This document shows, one piece after another, positions 10,917 to 20,433 of a DNA stretch of 64,000 bases. Position 1 is the first letter of the stretch; each line of letters opens with the position of its first letter. A program made the translations under genes and the position numbers. The notes beneath the pieces were generated by a model. It did no database searches. It was not told where the DNA came from and was given only the letters and a program-made list of their open reading frames with translations. Source of the DNA: Gilliamella sp. Choc5-1 (lineage in GTDB: Bacteria > Pseudomonadota > Gammaproteobacteria > Enterobacterales > Orbaceae); assembly GCF_001690595.1 (NCBI RefSeq), contig NZ_LZHH01000118.1, positions 45,523 to 109,522 on the forward strand. Direction: 5' to 3'.

Positions 10917-10938
10917 AGCGGTGTAACCTGACACCGCT
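10917..10938 (-). terminator. rho-independent terminator of sstT
   Basis: An 8-bp perfect stem (AGCGGTGT with ACACCGCT) and 6-nt loop, followed on the minus strand by TTTTT. It lies 83 bp past the sstT stop. Confidence 0.85.
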
Positions 10939-11020
10939 GTTTTTAATTTGCATTACATCACATTAGTAAAATAAGCTGCTATATTTTAGTGTGTAGCTAA
11001 ATACCAATATGAATAAATAG

Positions 11021-12259
11021 TTATTTTTTATTTTTCGCTGCCGATGAAACCGCACCAATAAACACCACATCGCTTGACGAGTTTAATGCGGTTTCAACCG
11101 AATCTTGAATTACACCAATGGCAATACCAATTCCGATGACTTTAGCCGAGATTTCGTTCGGTATACCAAACATACTGCAAGCAACTGGAATAAGCAGTAA
11201 CGATCCCCCAGCAATGCCCGATGCACCACAAGCACACACTGACGTTACAATACAAAGTAATACCGCAGAATAGATATCAACATGTATACCGGCACTAACT
11301 GGCATTGAGTTCACTGTTGCTAGTGTTAACACCGTAATGGTAACAGCTGCACCCGACATATTAATTGCCGCACCAAGTGGCACTGCAACGGTATAGGTAT
11401 CTTCATCCATATTATATTTTTTACAGATTTCCATATTGACAGGAATATTGGCAGCTGAGCTACGTGTAAAAAAAGCAGGGATCGCGCTTTCTTTTAAAGC
11501 GGTAAATACGAGTGGATATGGGTTTTTTCGCATAACTAGATAAGCAAGTAATGGGTTGATAACCAATGCAACAATCACCATGCAAGAAACTAATACAATT
11601 AATAAATGCGCATATTTTTTGATCTCATCAAAACCTGTTTCGGCTAATGTTGAAGCAACAAGCCCAAAGACGCCTAAAGGCGCAAATCGGATAATAATTC
11701 TGACAATAAACGAAATAGCATAAGACAAATCATTCATCATCGTTTTAGTGGTTTGACTGCTATGTCTTAATGCCAAGCCAATACCAACTCCCCACACAAT
11801 AAGGCCAATATAATTTGCATTCATCAGCGCATTAATTGGATTGTCGATCATTTTGCCTAGTAACGTTTTTAACACCTCGGTAATACCATTAGGCGGAGAA
11901 AGCTCAAGGTTATTTAGTGTGTCACCAAATGAAATTTGCGATGGGAATAAAAAACTGGCAACGGTGGCTAATAATGCAGCTAACATCATCCCAACAAGAT
12001 AAAGAGTAATTAACGATCTCATATTCGCTTGTTTACCGTGTTGGTGATTTGATATTGAAGAAATTACTAAAATAAGTACAAGAAGAGGGGCAACTGATTT
12101 TAGGGCGTTAATAAAGAGATCGCCTAATAATGACATATTTAGTGCTGTATTTTTAGATACAGCAGCAAGTATAGCGCCAAATATTAAACCTAATAAAATC
12201 TGTAATACCAACCCAACTTTAAAATAAAAACGGACCAGAGGATGAGATGAGTGTGCCAT
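11021..12259 (-). CDS. sstT: serine/threonine:Na+ symporter SstT
   Basis: Inner-membrane sodium-coupled importer of L-serine and L-threonine (DAACS family). 412 residues, the usual length. About eight transmembrane helices plus re-entrant loops. The motifs [19 protein letters not shown] and [19 protein letters not shown] are the hairpin-1 and substrate-site signatures. It is monocistronic, with a clear terminator downstream. Confidence 0.96.
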   Translation of the reverse strand: MAHSSHPLVRFYFKVGLVLQILLGLIFGAILAAVSKNTALNMSLLGDLFINALKSVAPLLVLILVISSISNHQHGKQANMRSLITLYLVGMMLAALLATVASFLFPSQISFGDTLNNLELSPPNGITEVLKTLLGKMIDNPINALMNANYIGLIVWGVGIGLALRHSSQTTKTMMNDLSYAISFIVRIIIRFAPLGVFGLVASTLAETGFDEIKKYAHLLIVLVSCMVIVALVINPLLAYLVMRKNPYPLVFTALKESAIPAFFTRSSAANIPVNMEICKKYNMDEDTYTVAVPLGAAINMSGAAVTITVLTLATVNSMPVSAGIHVDIYSAVLLCIVTSVCACGASGIAGGSLLLIPVACSMFGIPNEISAKVIGIGIAIGVIQDSVETALNSSSDVVFIGAVSSAAKNKK

Positions 12260-12457
12260 TCTACTTTCCTATTTACTAAAGACAATTCTAGAACCTTAAC
12301 ATATTTGAATAATAAATTTATATAAAAAATCATGATAATAATCTTTTTTTATATATTACTTCAAGTAATTACTAAGTTTTATTATTCACTAAAAACTGTC
12401 TTGACTTAAGCATCATTGAGTCATTTATTATCAAAAAATGGCTAAACATAAACAAAA

Positions 12458-12490
12458 AACTAGTATTATTATTTTAATATAATACTAGTT
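12458..12490 (-). terminator. rho-independent terminator of the pxp operon
   Basis: A 12-bp perfect stem (arms 12458-12469 and 12479-12490, core ACTAGTATTAT) with a 9-nt loop, followed on the minus strand by a run of six T. It is 65 bp beyond the stop of the biotin carboxylase gene. Confidence 0.85.
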
Positions 12491-12554
12491 AATAAAGCTT
12501 AACCATTAGGCTGTAGAAGTGCCCAAATTGGGATTAATTGATGCTAATCAGGTG

Positions 12555-14303
12555 CTAGTTAATTTCAGCAACGGCATCACCTGCATTAACATAATCGCCT
12601 TCTTGGACTGTTTTGGTTACTGTGCCACTTCGGTGTGCAATAATTTTTACTTCCATTTTCATGGCTTCCATAATACCAATGGCATCACCTTCGTTTACAT
12701 TTTGCTTATCATCAATTAACCATTTAAAAAGGTTACCAGATACAGGCGATGGTACTATCGAATCGGATAGTACGTCATTAGCAGCAGTTGATGAGGTAGC
12801 ATTTGCTTCGGTTTGCATAGCAAATCCAGCAAATAGGTTTGCCGGTAAGCCCAGTTTACAGCGTTTACCGTCAATTTCGATAACGGTTTTTATTAAGGCT
12901 TCTTCTTTGGCAGGAATTTGCCTTTTTGCTGGTGTGATTGTGGCATTTAATTCGGTTTCGATCCAACGAGTATGTACATTAAAATCATCACAAAAGTCAG
13001 GATGTTCAATCACTGCACGATCAAATGGTAAAACAGTTGCAACCCCTTCAATTGTAAATTCTGCTAACGCTCGGCGAGCTCTAGCAATGGCTTGTTGTCG
13101 ATTACGACCAACCACAATCAATTTTGCCATCAGTGAATCAAATGTGGCAGGAATTGTTGACCCCACCGTTACGCCACTGTCCACACGAACACCTGCCCCT
13201 AATGGCACATCAAAGCGTGTAATGGTGCCTGCTGCAGGTAAAAAACCATTAGCGGCGTCTTCGGCATTGATACGAAATTCAATAGCGTGGGCTTTAGGTT
13301 TTGGCGTTTTATCAATGCTTAATGGCAAACCTTGAGCGATACGTAGTTGTTCAACAACAAGATCAATGCCTGTTGTTTCTTCCGTTACGGGATGTTCTAC
13401 TTGTAATCGTGTGTTGACTTCTAAAAACGATAATTTGCCATCTTGGCTGAGTAAAAATTCAACCGTCCCTACACCAACATAATTTGCTTTAGCACAAATG
13501 TCTATTGATGCTTGGGTTATTTGTTCGGTTAATTGTTCGCTAATAAAAGGAGCGGGCGATTCTTCAATTAATTTTTGATTACGACGTTGTAATGAACAAT
13601 CACGCGTACCTACCACAACAATATGACCTAATTTGTCGGCAATAACTTGTGCTTCGACATGTCTAGGATTATGTAAAAACTGTTCTAAAAAGCACTCTCC
13701 ACGCCCAAAAGCGGCAGTTGCTTCACGCACGGCTGAATGGTAAAGCTCTTCTACTTCATCTATTTGCCAAGCTACTTTTAAGCCTCGACCACCGCCACCA
13801 AATGCGGCTTTTATAGCAATAGGTAAACCATGGGCATGGGCAAATTCGATCGCTTCTTTAGCGTTTTTAGCTGGTTCTTTTGTTCCCACAACCAATGGCG
13901 CACCCACTTGCAATGCAAGTTGCCTTGCTTTGACTTTGTCACCTAATATTTCAATCGTTTCGGGATTGGGTCCAACCCAAATTAACCCTGCATCTTGTAC
14001 CGCTTTTGCAAATTCAACACGTTCAGATAAAAAACCATAACCAGGGTGCACCATCGTTGCTCCTGATTTTTTAGCTATAGCAATAATTTTATCAATATCT
14101 AAATACGTTTCGCTTGGCATATTGCCTGCTAGCCCATAAGCTTCGTCGGCCATTTGTACATGAAGTGCGTTAATATCGGCATCAGCATAAATCGCAACAG
14201 ATAAAAATCCCATATCACGACAAGCACGCACAATGCGTACGGCAATTTCGCCACGGTTAGCAATTAATACTTTATGCGTTATTGTTTGATTATTTTCAGA
14301 CAT
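12555..14303 (-). CDS. biotin carboxylase-biotin carrier fusion protein
   Basis: About 582 residues. The N-terminal 450 are an ATP-grasp biotin carboxylase (KVLIANRGEIAVRIVRAC start; AAFGGGGRGLKV glycine loop; EVNTRLQVEHPVTE metal and catalytic site). The last 75 are a lipoyl/biotinyl domain with the biotinylated Lys in EAMKMEV (about residue 549). It carboxylates its own biotin using ATP and bicarbonate. No AccA/AccD-type or propionyl-type carboxyltransferase is nearby. The upstream PxpB-PxpC fusion has the CT_C_D and CT_A_B domains found in urea carboxylase. The start at 14303 (MSENNQ) overlaps the upstream stop by 8 bp; earlier ATGs at 14312 and 14324 are less well spaced from GGGAG. Confidence 0.92.
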   Translation of the reverse strand: MSENNQTITHKVLIANRGEIAVRIVRACRDMGFLSVAIYADADINALHVQMADEAYGLAGNMPSETYLDIDKIIAIAKKSGATMVHPGYGFLSERVEFAKAVQDAGLIWVGPNPETIEILGDKVKARQLALQVGAPLVVGTKEPAKNAKEAIEFAHAHGLPIAIKAAFGGGGRGLKVAWQIDEVEELYHSAVREATAAFGRGECFLEQFLHNPRHVEAQVIADKLGHIVVVGTRDCSLQRRNQKLIEESPAPFISEQLTEQITQASIDICAKANYVGVGTVEFLLSQDGKLSFLEVNTRLQVEHPVTEETTGIDLVVEQLRIAQGLPLSIDKTPKPKAHAIEFRINAEDAANGFLPAAGTITRFDVPLGAGVRVDSGVTVGSTIPATFDSLMAKLIVVGRNRQQAIARARRALAEFTIEGVATVLPFDRAVIEHPDFCDDFNVHTRWIETELNATITPAKRQIPAKEEALIKTVIEIDGKRCKLGLPANLFAGFAMQTEANATSSTAANDVLSDSIVPSPVSGNLFKWLIDDKQNVNEGDAIGIMEAMKMEVKIIAHRSGTVTKTVQEGDYVNAGDAVAEIN

Positions 14304-15906
14304 GATCAACATCACTCCCTTCAAATTCTTTAAATATCCCTATCGGATTAAATTTTATTTTGGCATTGACTGGTATTTGACCTGCCAAATCTAAATGATA
14401 ATTACATACTGCACCAATAACAGGATAACCACCCGTTAAAGGGTGATCATTCAAAAATAGTACTGGTTGCCCATTAGCAGGAATTTGGATTGCGCCGATG
14501 CAAGTTCCTTCACTCGGTAATTCTTGGTGTTTTTCACGACTTAGTGGTTGTTCACCAGATAAGCGTAATCCAATACGGTTAGAAGCTGGCGTTACTTGCC
14601 ATAGCTGTGAAGTAAGAAGCGCTATTGCTTGCTGAGTAAACCAATCAGTACGTGGCCCAAGCACAATATCTAAAACAACCACATCCTCACTGGTTGGGTA
14701 ATCGATAGCAGAGGTTTCGGTTAATGAAATGGATCTTAACGCATTTGTTTGCTTTATTGCCAATGTTTGCCCTGCTTTTAGCGGCAATGGTCCTACTTGT
14801 GCAAGCGTATCATAAGCACAACTAGTTAAAATTGGCGATACTTGAAAACCACCACGCACCGCTAAATAACTACGAACGCCACACTTTACATTACCTAAAC
14901 GGATAATATCACCTACTTCTAATTGAATTGGCCGATACATGGGCGAAGTATATGTTTCGCCTTGGGCGGTGGTAATGGTGATATCACATACCGCCCCTGT
15001 TACCGCAACTAACATGGAGCGGTTTATTTGTGCACTAAAACCGCCTTGAGTAATTTCTAACGCTGGTTCATTAATTGAATTACCTAACACTCGGTTAGCA
15101 CTGTGTAATGCGCTTTTATCCATCGCTCCCGATTCAGAAATACCTAACGCCGCCTGCCCAATTCGACCATTGTCTTGAAACAATGTTTGCAGGCCTGTCG
15201 TTAATACGGTTATATCTTGTTGCTGCTCAACAGTATCATCTTGTTTTTTAGAAGCAAGTAAATGAGCAGGTAAATGATAAGTTGTTTTCGATTGGCTTAC
15301 ATCAATAAAATGAACCCGAGTGCCCGGTTTGAACAGCGCTGGCTCATCACGATAGATATCCCAAACTGCGGTATCGGTAATACCAATTAGTTGCCAACCA
15401 CCAGGGCTTGCCTGTGGGTAAACACTACTAAACTCACCTGCTAAAGCAACCGATCCTGCCGGAATGCGAACTCGTGGCGAGTTGCGACGTGGCACATTAA
15501 GCTGAGCCGTTTTAGATACCATATAAGCAAACCCCGGAGCAAAGCCACAAAAAGCCACTTGATACTCGTTATTGGTGTGCCTTGCAATCACTTCGGCAAC
15601 CGTTATGCCAAGGTAGTCTGCCACTTGGGGTAAATCTTCGCCATTATAGCGAACCGGTATTGTTACCAATTCGCCAGATTGCATAATACTTGCCGAAATA
15701 TCTAATTGAGCAATCTGCTTTGCAAGTATATTAGCATTCGTCACAATGGGGTTATAACGGATTAATAGGGTTCGTGCCGCTGGGATTATTTCTTTGATAT
15801 GCCAATCAGCAATAACACCTTGAAGCATATCAGTAAGTGCCATGGTTTGCTCAAGGCTGTTTAATTCTACGATAAACGCATCGATATTAACGGGTAAAAA
15901 TCGCAT
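14296..15906 (-). CDS. PxpB-PxpC fusion (5-oxoprolinase subunits B and C; KipI-KipA type, CT_C_D and CT_A_B domains)
   Basis: 536 residues from the ATG at 15906, which has GAGGT 5 nt upstream. The N-terminal ~220 residues are PxpB/KipI (RYNGEDLPQVADYLG, CGFAPGFAYM, PRVRIPAGSVALAGEFSSVY). The rest is PxpC/KipA (GLQTLFQDNGRIGQAALGIS, ESGAMDKSALHSANRVLGN, LNDHPLTGGYPVIGAV). PxpABC opens 5-oxoproline to glutamate at the expense of ATP. The same two domains form the carboxyltransferase part of urea carboxylase. It overlaps the biotin carboxylase gene by 8 bp. In E. coli the two subunits are separate. Confidence 0.92.
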   Translation of the reverse strand: MRFLPVNIDAFIVELNSLEQTMALTDMLQGVIADWHIKEIIPAARTLLIRYNPIVTNANILAKQIAQLDISASIMQSGELVTIPVRYNGEDLPQVADYLGITVAEVIARHTNNEYQVAFCGFAPGFAYMVSKTAQLNVPRRNSPRVRIPAGSVALAGEFSSVYPQASPGGWQLIGITDTAVWDIYRDEPALFKPGTRVHFIDVSQSKTTYHLPAHLLASKKQDDTVEQQQDITVLTTGLQTLFQDNGRIGQAALGISESGAMDKSALHSANRVLGNSINEPALEITQGGFSAQINRSMLVAVTGAVCDITITTAQGETYTSPMYRPIQLEVGDIIRLGNVKCGVRSYLAVRGGFQVSPILTSCAYDTLAQVGPLPLKAGQTLAIKQTNALRSISLTETSAIDYPTSEDVVVLDIVLGPRTDWFTQQAIALLTSQLWQVTPASNRIGLRLSGEQPLSREKHQELPSEGTCIGAIQIPANGQPVLFLNDHPLTGGYPVIGAVCNYHLDLAGQIPVNAKIKFNPIGIFKEFEGSDVDHV

Positions 15907-16070
15907 TAAATACCTCGAAATATGATCAATATCCAATCACTAACAACACATATTTTATATTGTTTTGTTATATTAAAGGCCAAGTTTATAGCCCACTTAG
16001 TAAAGTGTTGTCTAATCATATTTTTATTTTTTTTATTAATTTAATTAACTTTTTCAAAAAATTAACTAAT

Positions 16071-16853
16071 TTAGTTATTATTACTTTTAGTAAACGAGGC
16101 AATATTAATGCCATTTTGTTGTAGTTTTTGTCGCACTTTTTGTGCCATCGCTAAAGCGTCAGCACTATCGCCATGGACACAAATTGATCCTGCCTCAATA
16201 CGCACAAACTGCCCTTCGATAGACATCACACCACCATCATTAACCAATTGTAACATACGGTCGGCAACTAGATCAGGATCATGCAATACCGCTCCAACCT
16301 CTTTACGCGAAACTAAAGTACCATCAGCATGATAAGCTCTATCGGCAAACGCTTCAGCAACGACGCTTAAGCCACTTTCTTTAGCCCAGTCAATTAATTT
16401 TGAGCCTGCAAGAGCAACCAAAGTCAATGTCGAATCAACCGCACAAAGCGCATCAATCACCGCCATTGCCTGACGCTTATCATGCGCAATGGTGTTATAT
16501 AATGCGCCATGTGGTTTAACGTAACTCACTTTGGTACCGATTGATGTGGCTAATCCTTTAAGTGCGCCAATTTGATAAATCACATCAGCGGTTAACTCAT
16601 CAGTTGCTATATCCATATTACGACGACCAAATCCCACTAAATCAGGATAACCGACATGAGCACCCACTTCGACATTATTGGCTTTGGCCGCTTTCAATGT
16701 TTTTAAAATACCTGTTGGCGAACCAGCATGAAATCCACAAGCGACATTGGCACTGCTAACAACTTTTAGCATTGCCTCGTCATTACCCATTTGCCATTGA
16801 CCAAAACTCTCGCCAAGGTCACTATTTAAATCAATACATTTAGTGATTGTCAT
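16071..16853 (-). CDS. pxpA: 5-oxoprolinase subunit A (LamB/YcsF family)
   Basis: 260 residues, normal for PxpA. Signature: [14 protein letters not shown] at the start, [12 protein letters not shown] near residue 35, [18 protein letters not shown], and VKPHGALYN near 115. These form a metal-dependent TIM-barrel active site. It works with PxpB and PxpC to hydrolyse 5-oxo-L-proline, a toxic cyclised glutamate. It is second in the operon, 8 bp after the NRAMP gene; a 164-bp gap separates it from pxpBC. Confidence 0.95.
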   Translation of the reverse strand: MTITKCIDLNSDLGESFGQWQMGNDEAMLKVVSSANVACGFHAGSPTGILKTLKAAKANNVEVGAHVGYPDLVGFGRRNMDIATDELTADVIYQIGALKGLATSIGTKVSYVKPHGALYNTIAHDKRQAMAVIDALCAVDSTLTLVALAGSKLIDWAKESGLSVVAEAFADRAYHADGTLVSRKEVGAVLHDPDLVADRMLQLVNDGGVMSIEGQFVRIEAGSICVHGDSADALAMAQKVRQKLQQNGINIASFTKSNNN

Positions 16854-16861
16854 ATTGTCCT

Positions 16862-18097
16862 CTATTTTAAATAGTTAAAAATAGTCGCAATCGACATTAT
16901 GCCCATATACCAAGTAATTGCGCACACAACTAAACCTGACAACAATAACCATCTTGGATAATGATATCCAGACATAAGATCAGCTCGTCGCCAACCAATA
17001 TACACAAAAATGGTCAAACCAAGCGGTAACACTAAGCCATTAAAACCACCGGCAAAAACAAGTAATGACACAGGTGCGGTGCCCATGGCTAAATAGATCG
17101 CAAGCGAAACAGCAATAAAGATAATGGTGGCAAATTGGCGTTGTCTATCTGTAATTGTTCGTTTAAAAGGTGTAATAAATGTCATTGAAGTATAAGCGGC
17201 TCCAATAACACTAGTTATGGCTGCCGCCCATAAAATTAAACCAAAAAGGCGTAATCCAAGCTCACCCAAGGCAGCCTGAAAGGCTTGCGATGCGGGATTG
17301 GCTGCATAACTTGAAATATCAATTGTCACACCGCTTGCCACGACACCTAAAATGGCTAAAAATAAGATATAACGCATCAAGCCAACAACCATAATTCCTT
17401 TAGTTGCAGCACCAGACACATAATCAATATGCTCAGCACCAACCATACCCTTATCAAGTAAACGGTGAGCGCCTGCGTAAGAAATATAACCGCCAACTGT
17501 TCCACCAACTATGGTCGTAATTGAAGCAAAATCAATATGGTTTGGAAGCACTGTTTCTTTTAAAGCTTGACCAATCGGTGGATGCGATGCGAACACCACA
17601 AACAGTGTCAAAAAAATCATCAACAAGCCAAAACCAATCATTAAACGATCAATAAAATTACTGGCTTTACGCGACGAAAAGATATAAACCGCTAAAAGTG
17701 CACTAATTGCTCCGCCCCATTTAGGATCAAGCCCAACAAGCGCATTTAAACCTAATCCTGCGCCGGCAATATTACCAATATTAAACACTAATCCACCAAA
17801 TATAATTAGTACCGCTAGCAAATAACCACTAAATGGAATGGTTGCATTAGCTATATCTGAAGAGTTCATTTTGGTTAATGCCACAATTCGCCAAATATTT
17901 TGCTGAACAACAAAATCGATAATAATAGAAGCCAAAATACCAAATCCAAAAGCAGTACCAAGCGTAACGGTGAAGGTAGCGGTTTGAGTAATGAAGCCCG
18001 GGCCAATTGCTGATGTTGCCATTAAAAAAATAGCACTGATTAATGAAGCACGCCGATTTTTAACAAAAGCAACGGTACTACTGCTATGATTTTCCAT
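16862..18097 (-). CDS. NRAMP-family transporter of the pxp cluster (YcsG-like)
   Basis: About 411 residues with eleven or so transmembrane helices. It belongs to the NRAMP superfamily, with [17 protein letters not shown] in helix 1 and helix 6 near [15 protein letters not shown]. The strict DPGN and MPH metal motifs of MntH are not seen, as in YcsG-like members linked to pxp genes. It may carry an organic substrate or metal for the pathway; substrate unknown. The ATG at 18097 is chosen because AGGAG lies 8 nt upstream; the frame stays open to 18211. It is the first gene of the operon. Confidence 0.85.
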   Translation of the reverse strand: MENHSSSTVAFVKNRRASLISAIFLMATSAIGPGFITQTATFTVTLGTAFGFGILASIIIDFVVQQNIWRIVALTKMNSSDIANATIPFSGYLLAVLIIFGGLVFNIGNIAGAGLGLNALVGLDPKWGGAISALLAVYIFSSRKASNFIDRLMIGFGLLMIFLTLFVVFASHPPIGQALKETVLPNHIDFASITTIVGGTVGGYISYAGAHRLLDKGMVGAEHIDYVSGAATKGIMVVGLMRYILFLAILGVVASGVTIDISSYAANPASQAFQAALGELGLRLFGLILWAAAITSVIGAAYTSMTFITPFKRTITDRQRQFATIIFIAVSLAIYLAMGTAPVSLLVFAGGFNGLVLPLGLTIFVYIGWRRADLMSGYHYPRWLLLSGLVVCAITWYMGIMSIATIFNYLK

Positions 18098-18755
18098 ATG
18101 CATGTCTCCTCTTAATTTATTTCTATAATGACCGTAGTAAATATAATTATACCCAATGTTATCTATAAGAAATAACCATGTTATAACTTTAACAAAGTTT
18201 GATAAATGCAAGTTAATATCATTACTACTTTTTACGCCAAAAACTAATAAAAATAATTATAATGATTCATCATCCTGTAGTAATAAATTTATAATGATCT
18301 AAAAACTTGGTATACACAAAATTGTATAGAAAAATATCTTTATATAATGTGTACATCTTTAATTCATATGACTAAAGATAATAATTTTTGTAAAAAAGTT
18401 TCAGAAAATACTAGGTTTCAGTATAAAACAAAAACATCCATCTTATACATAATTATAATTTAATGTAATAATTTTTAACAAATTTTTATTATATCTTTGC
18501 GTAAAACAAGAATAATTATCTTTTAAAACAAAAAGTGGTATTAGTGTATAAGATTTGCGTATAACCAAGCAATCACTTATTTTTTTATACAGTCAGTTGG
18601 GTTTACATATGCTGTAATTATCGTTCAGGTATAACGTATTGTTAGTTAATGTCATTTAAGAAAGGAATGTTTCTCAATCATTTGCTTTAGAATGAGAAAC
18701 ACTAATACTGATTATCAAAATACACATATCATTAAGGCGAATATTGAGTTTACTA
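18098..18755. other. intergenic region between the NRAMP gene and the tad operon end
   Basis: About 650 bp, very AT-rich, with no supported gene. It holds copy B of the dispersed repeat and a hairpin (GTTTCTCA/TGAGAAAC at 18669-18676 and 18693-18700) that may end the tad transcript. The pxp promoter must be near 18110-18250. The motif ATTATCAAAATACAC at 18712-18726 also occurs at 9694-9708. Confidence 0.6.
18385..18430 (+). repeat. dispersed ~46-bp repeat, copy B
   Basis: TTTTTGTAAAAAAGTTTCAG, then AAAATACTAGGTTTCAGTA and TAAAACA. It matches copy A at about four fifths of positions and copy D on the other strand. Confidence 0.6.
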
Positions 18756-19211
18756 TTACAATATAACCTTAAATAGTGTAATTGATGTTAAAAAATAGCT
18801 TGCGCTTATTGCAATTCCATAGGGTAATGTAATACCGCCTTCAGATTTCTTTAAACGTTTATATATAATTACAAAGATTGCTAGCGGCAAACCAAAAAAT
18901 GTAATCACCACCAAAAAAAACAGAACGCTGCTTACAGGAATTGTTATTAAAAGTGCCGTAATTAATTTAATATCCCCCGCACCGGCTAATCGGCAGTAAA
19001 ACATAAGTAAACCACAGATTAAAAATATCGCTGATGCGCCATAATTTAGCTCTCCTTGACCAAACAAAAAGTTTAAAATAGCCAAAATGAATATTATTAT
19101 GACGATTTTATTTGAGATTGTTCGGTACTTCCAATCCGTATAGCAAGAAACTAACAAACACAGCCAAATCGCCAGAATAATGATATCATTAATTAATTCT
19201 TGACTAACCAT
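18756..19211 (-). CDS. tadV: Tad pilus prepilin peptidase TadV/CpaA
   Basis: Inner-membrane aspartic peptidase of family A24 that processes Flp prepilin and TadE/TadF pseudopilins. 151 residues, the short form without a methylase domain. Six hydrophobic helices. Catalytic Asp26 in CYTDWKYRTISN and Asp80 in the GAGDIKL motif. It is the last gene of the tad operon and overlaps the end of the decayed RCC1-like gene by 1 bp. In many tad loci this gene is near flp, so its distal place is unusual. Confidence 0.92.
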   Translation of the reverse strand: MVSQELINDIIILAIWLCLLVSCYTDWKYRTISNKIVIIIFILAILNFLFGQGELNYGASAIFLICGLLMFYCRLAGAGDIKLITALLITIPVSSVLFFLVVITFFGLPLAIFVIIYKRLKKSEGGITLPYGIAISASYFLTSITLFKVIL

Positions 19212-20406
19212 TAGAAACCTTGCCCTGGAATATAATCTTCACCATAAACTTTTTTCATTTCATCTGTAACAAATTTTAATTCTACTCCTAGCCAATCAAC
19301 AGCCCCTGTTCCTGAGCGAAATTTATTTGTGCCAGGAAAGCCAACGCCAAAAACTTTACCTTCATCATTCCAATATAACAAGCTTTCTTTACCTCCATCA
19401 ACTTTCAACTTTTGTTAAATTGCCAATATGGCTTTTAATTGTTGGGGTTGCTTCATATATGATATGGTTAAAAGAACCGGCAGTTACACCCCATACTGAT
19501 ATTTTATTGCTTTTTGTGGTAGCAATACACCCTGCATAGCGACAATATAGCATATTAACATTCCCCGTAATTAATTGAGGATCTTTTATGCCTCTTTCAC
19601 ACCTATAATTGCTATTAGAATCACAACCAATTCCTATGTGATTTGCAGCCCTCATAGAGTAAACGTCAGCAGATGATGTCACAAAAGTCGTGAATCGATT
19701 TCCGCCTGTTGTCTGTGCTATATTTTTTCCATCAACGGGTAAATTTGTGATTTGCTTCGGTTGAAAATCATAAACGTGAGCAGAGATACTTTCAAAACCA
19801 AATGCATTTGATTCTTCATCCCCCCACGCAAAAACTTCGCCATTATCATTAATAGCATAACCACTTTCATAAACAGCCCCTATTAATACTACAGGTCTAT
19901 TATTAAAATAGTTCTGTGGAATACGACCAACTCCAACAATTGCACTTCTCGTTCCTTACCCTGAATTAATCATGATAACATCTTTATTCTCTAACACTAA
20001 AACGGGCGAAGTTGGATAACCTCTATATTTTCCCCCTAGCAGCTTCCTGATAGCCATTTTGCCCCCATCCCCAAACATTACCTTGATCATCTAATGCAAT
20101 TATATGAGCAATTTCAGTTGCAACTTATGTAATACTAAGTCCTTTTTCAACAAAACTTTTCACTCTGGCAGGAAGCGTACTAGATGAAACAGTATAAACA
20201 CCATTACCTTGTAGGCCTAAATCTCTATATCCCCAAATCCAAAGATCACCATTTTCAATGGTTATACCAGTATAAGCTGAGTTAGATGCGATAGGGATCT
20301 GTAATCCTGACTTTATTGAAAACACTACAGCATCACTTCGATCATTGGCAAATAACGAAAAAGATAAACAAGATAAAAACAACACAACTAATTTAATCAG
20401 TTTCAT
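19211..20406 (-). pseudogene. secreted RCC1-repeat-like protein, decayed
   Basis: The start at 20406 gives a clear signal peptide (MKLIKLVVLFLSCLSFSLFA). The pieces in successive frames then show RCC1-like units: ENGDLWIWGYRDLGLQGNG, HIIALDDQGNVWGWGQNGYQ, YAINDNGEVFAWGDEE, and ATTKSNKISVWGVTAG. Lesions seen: TAA at 20125-20127; a frameshift near the C5 run at 20032-20036; TAA at 19956-19958; and a frameshift from a tandem 7-bp duplication (CAACTTT twice, 19399-19412). Intact, it would be a roughly 400-residue exported beta-propeller. It lies between tadG and tadV, where accessory adhesin genes occur in other loci. A pilus-tip or adhesin role is inference. Confidence 0.8.
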
Positions 20407-20433
20407 TTAGAATTGCTCCTATCATATTGTTGA

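Noticed and set aside
12613..13335. 240-codon open frame on the plus strand
   Set aside because: It lies wholly antisense to the biotin carboxylase gene and has no family motifs or ribosome site.
12555..14303. Housekeeping acetyl-CoA carboxylase subunits accB-accC
   Set aside because: Those are separate genes (BCCP first) in gammaproteobacteria; here BC and BCCP are fused in the opposite order and sit with pxp genes.
16862..18097. MntH manganese importer
   Set aside because: The NRAMP metal-binding DPGN and MPH motifs are not seen and the gene is in the pxp operon.
9694..18726. Shared 15-mer ATTATCAAAATACAC at 9694 and 18712
   Set aside because: Too short and AT-rich to build on alone; mentioned only as context for the dispersed repeat.
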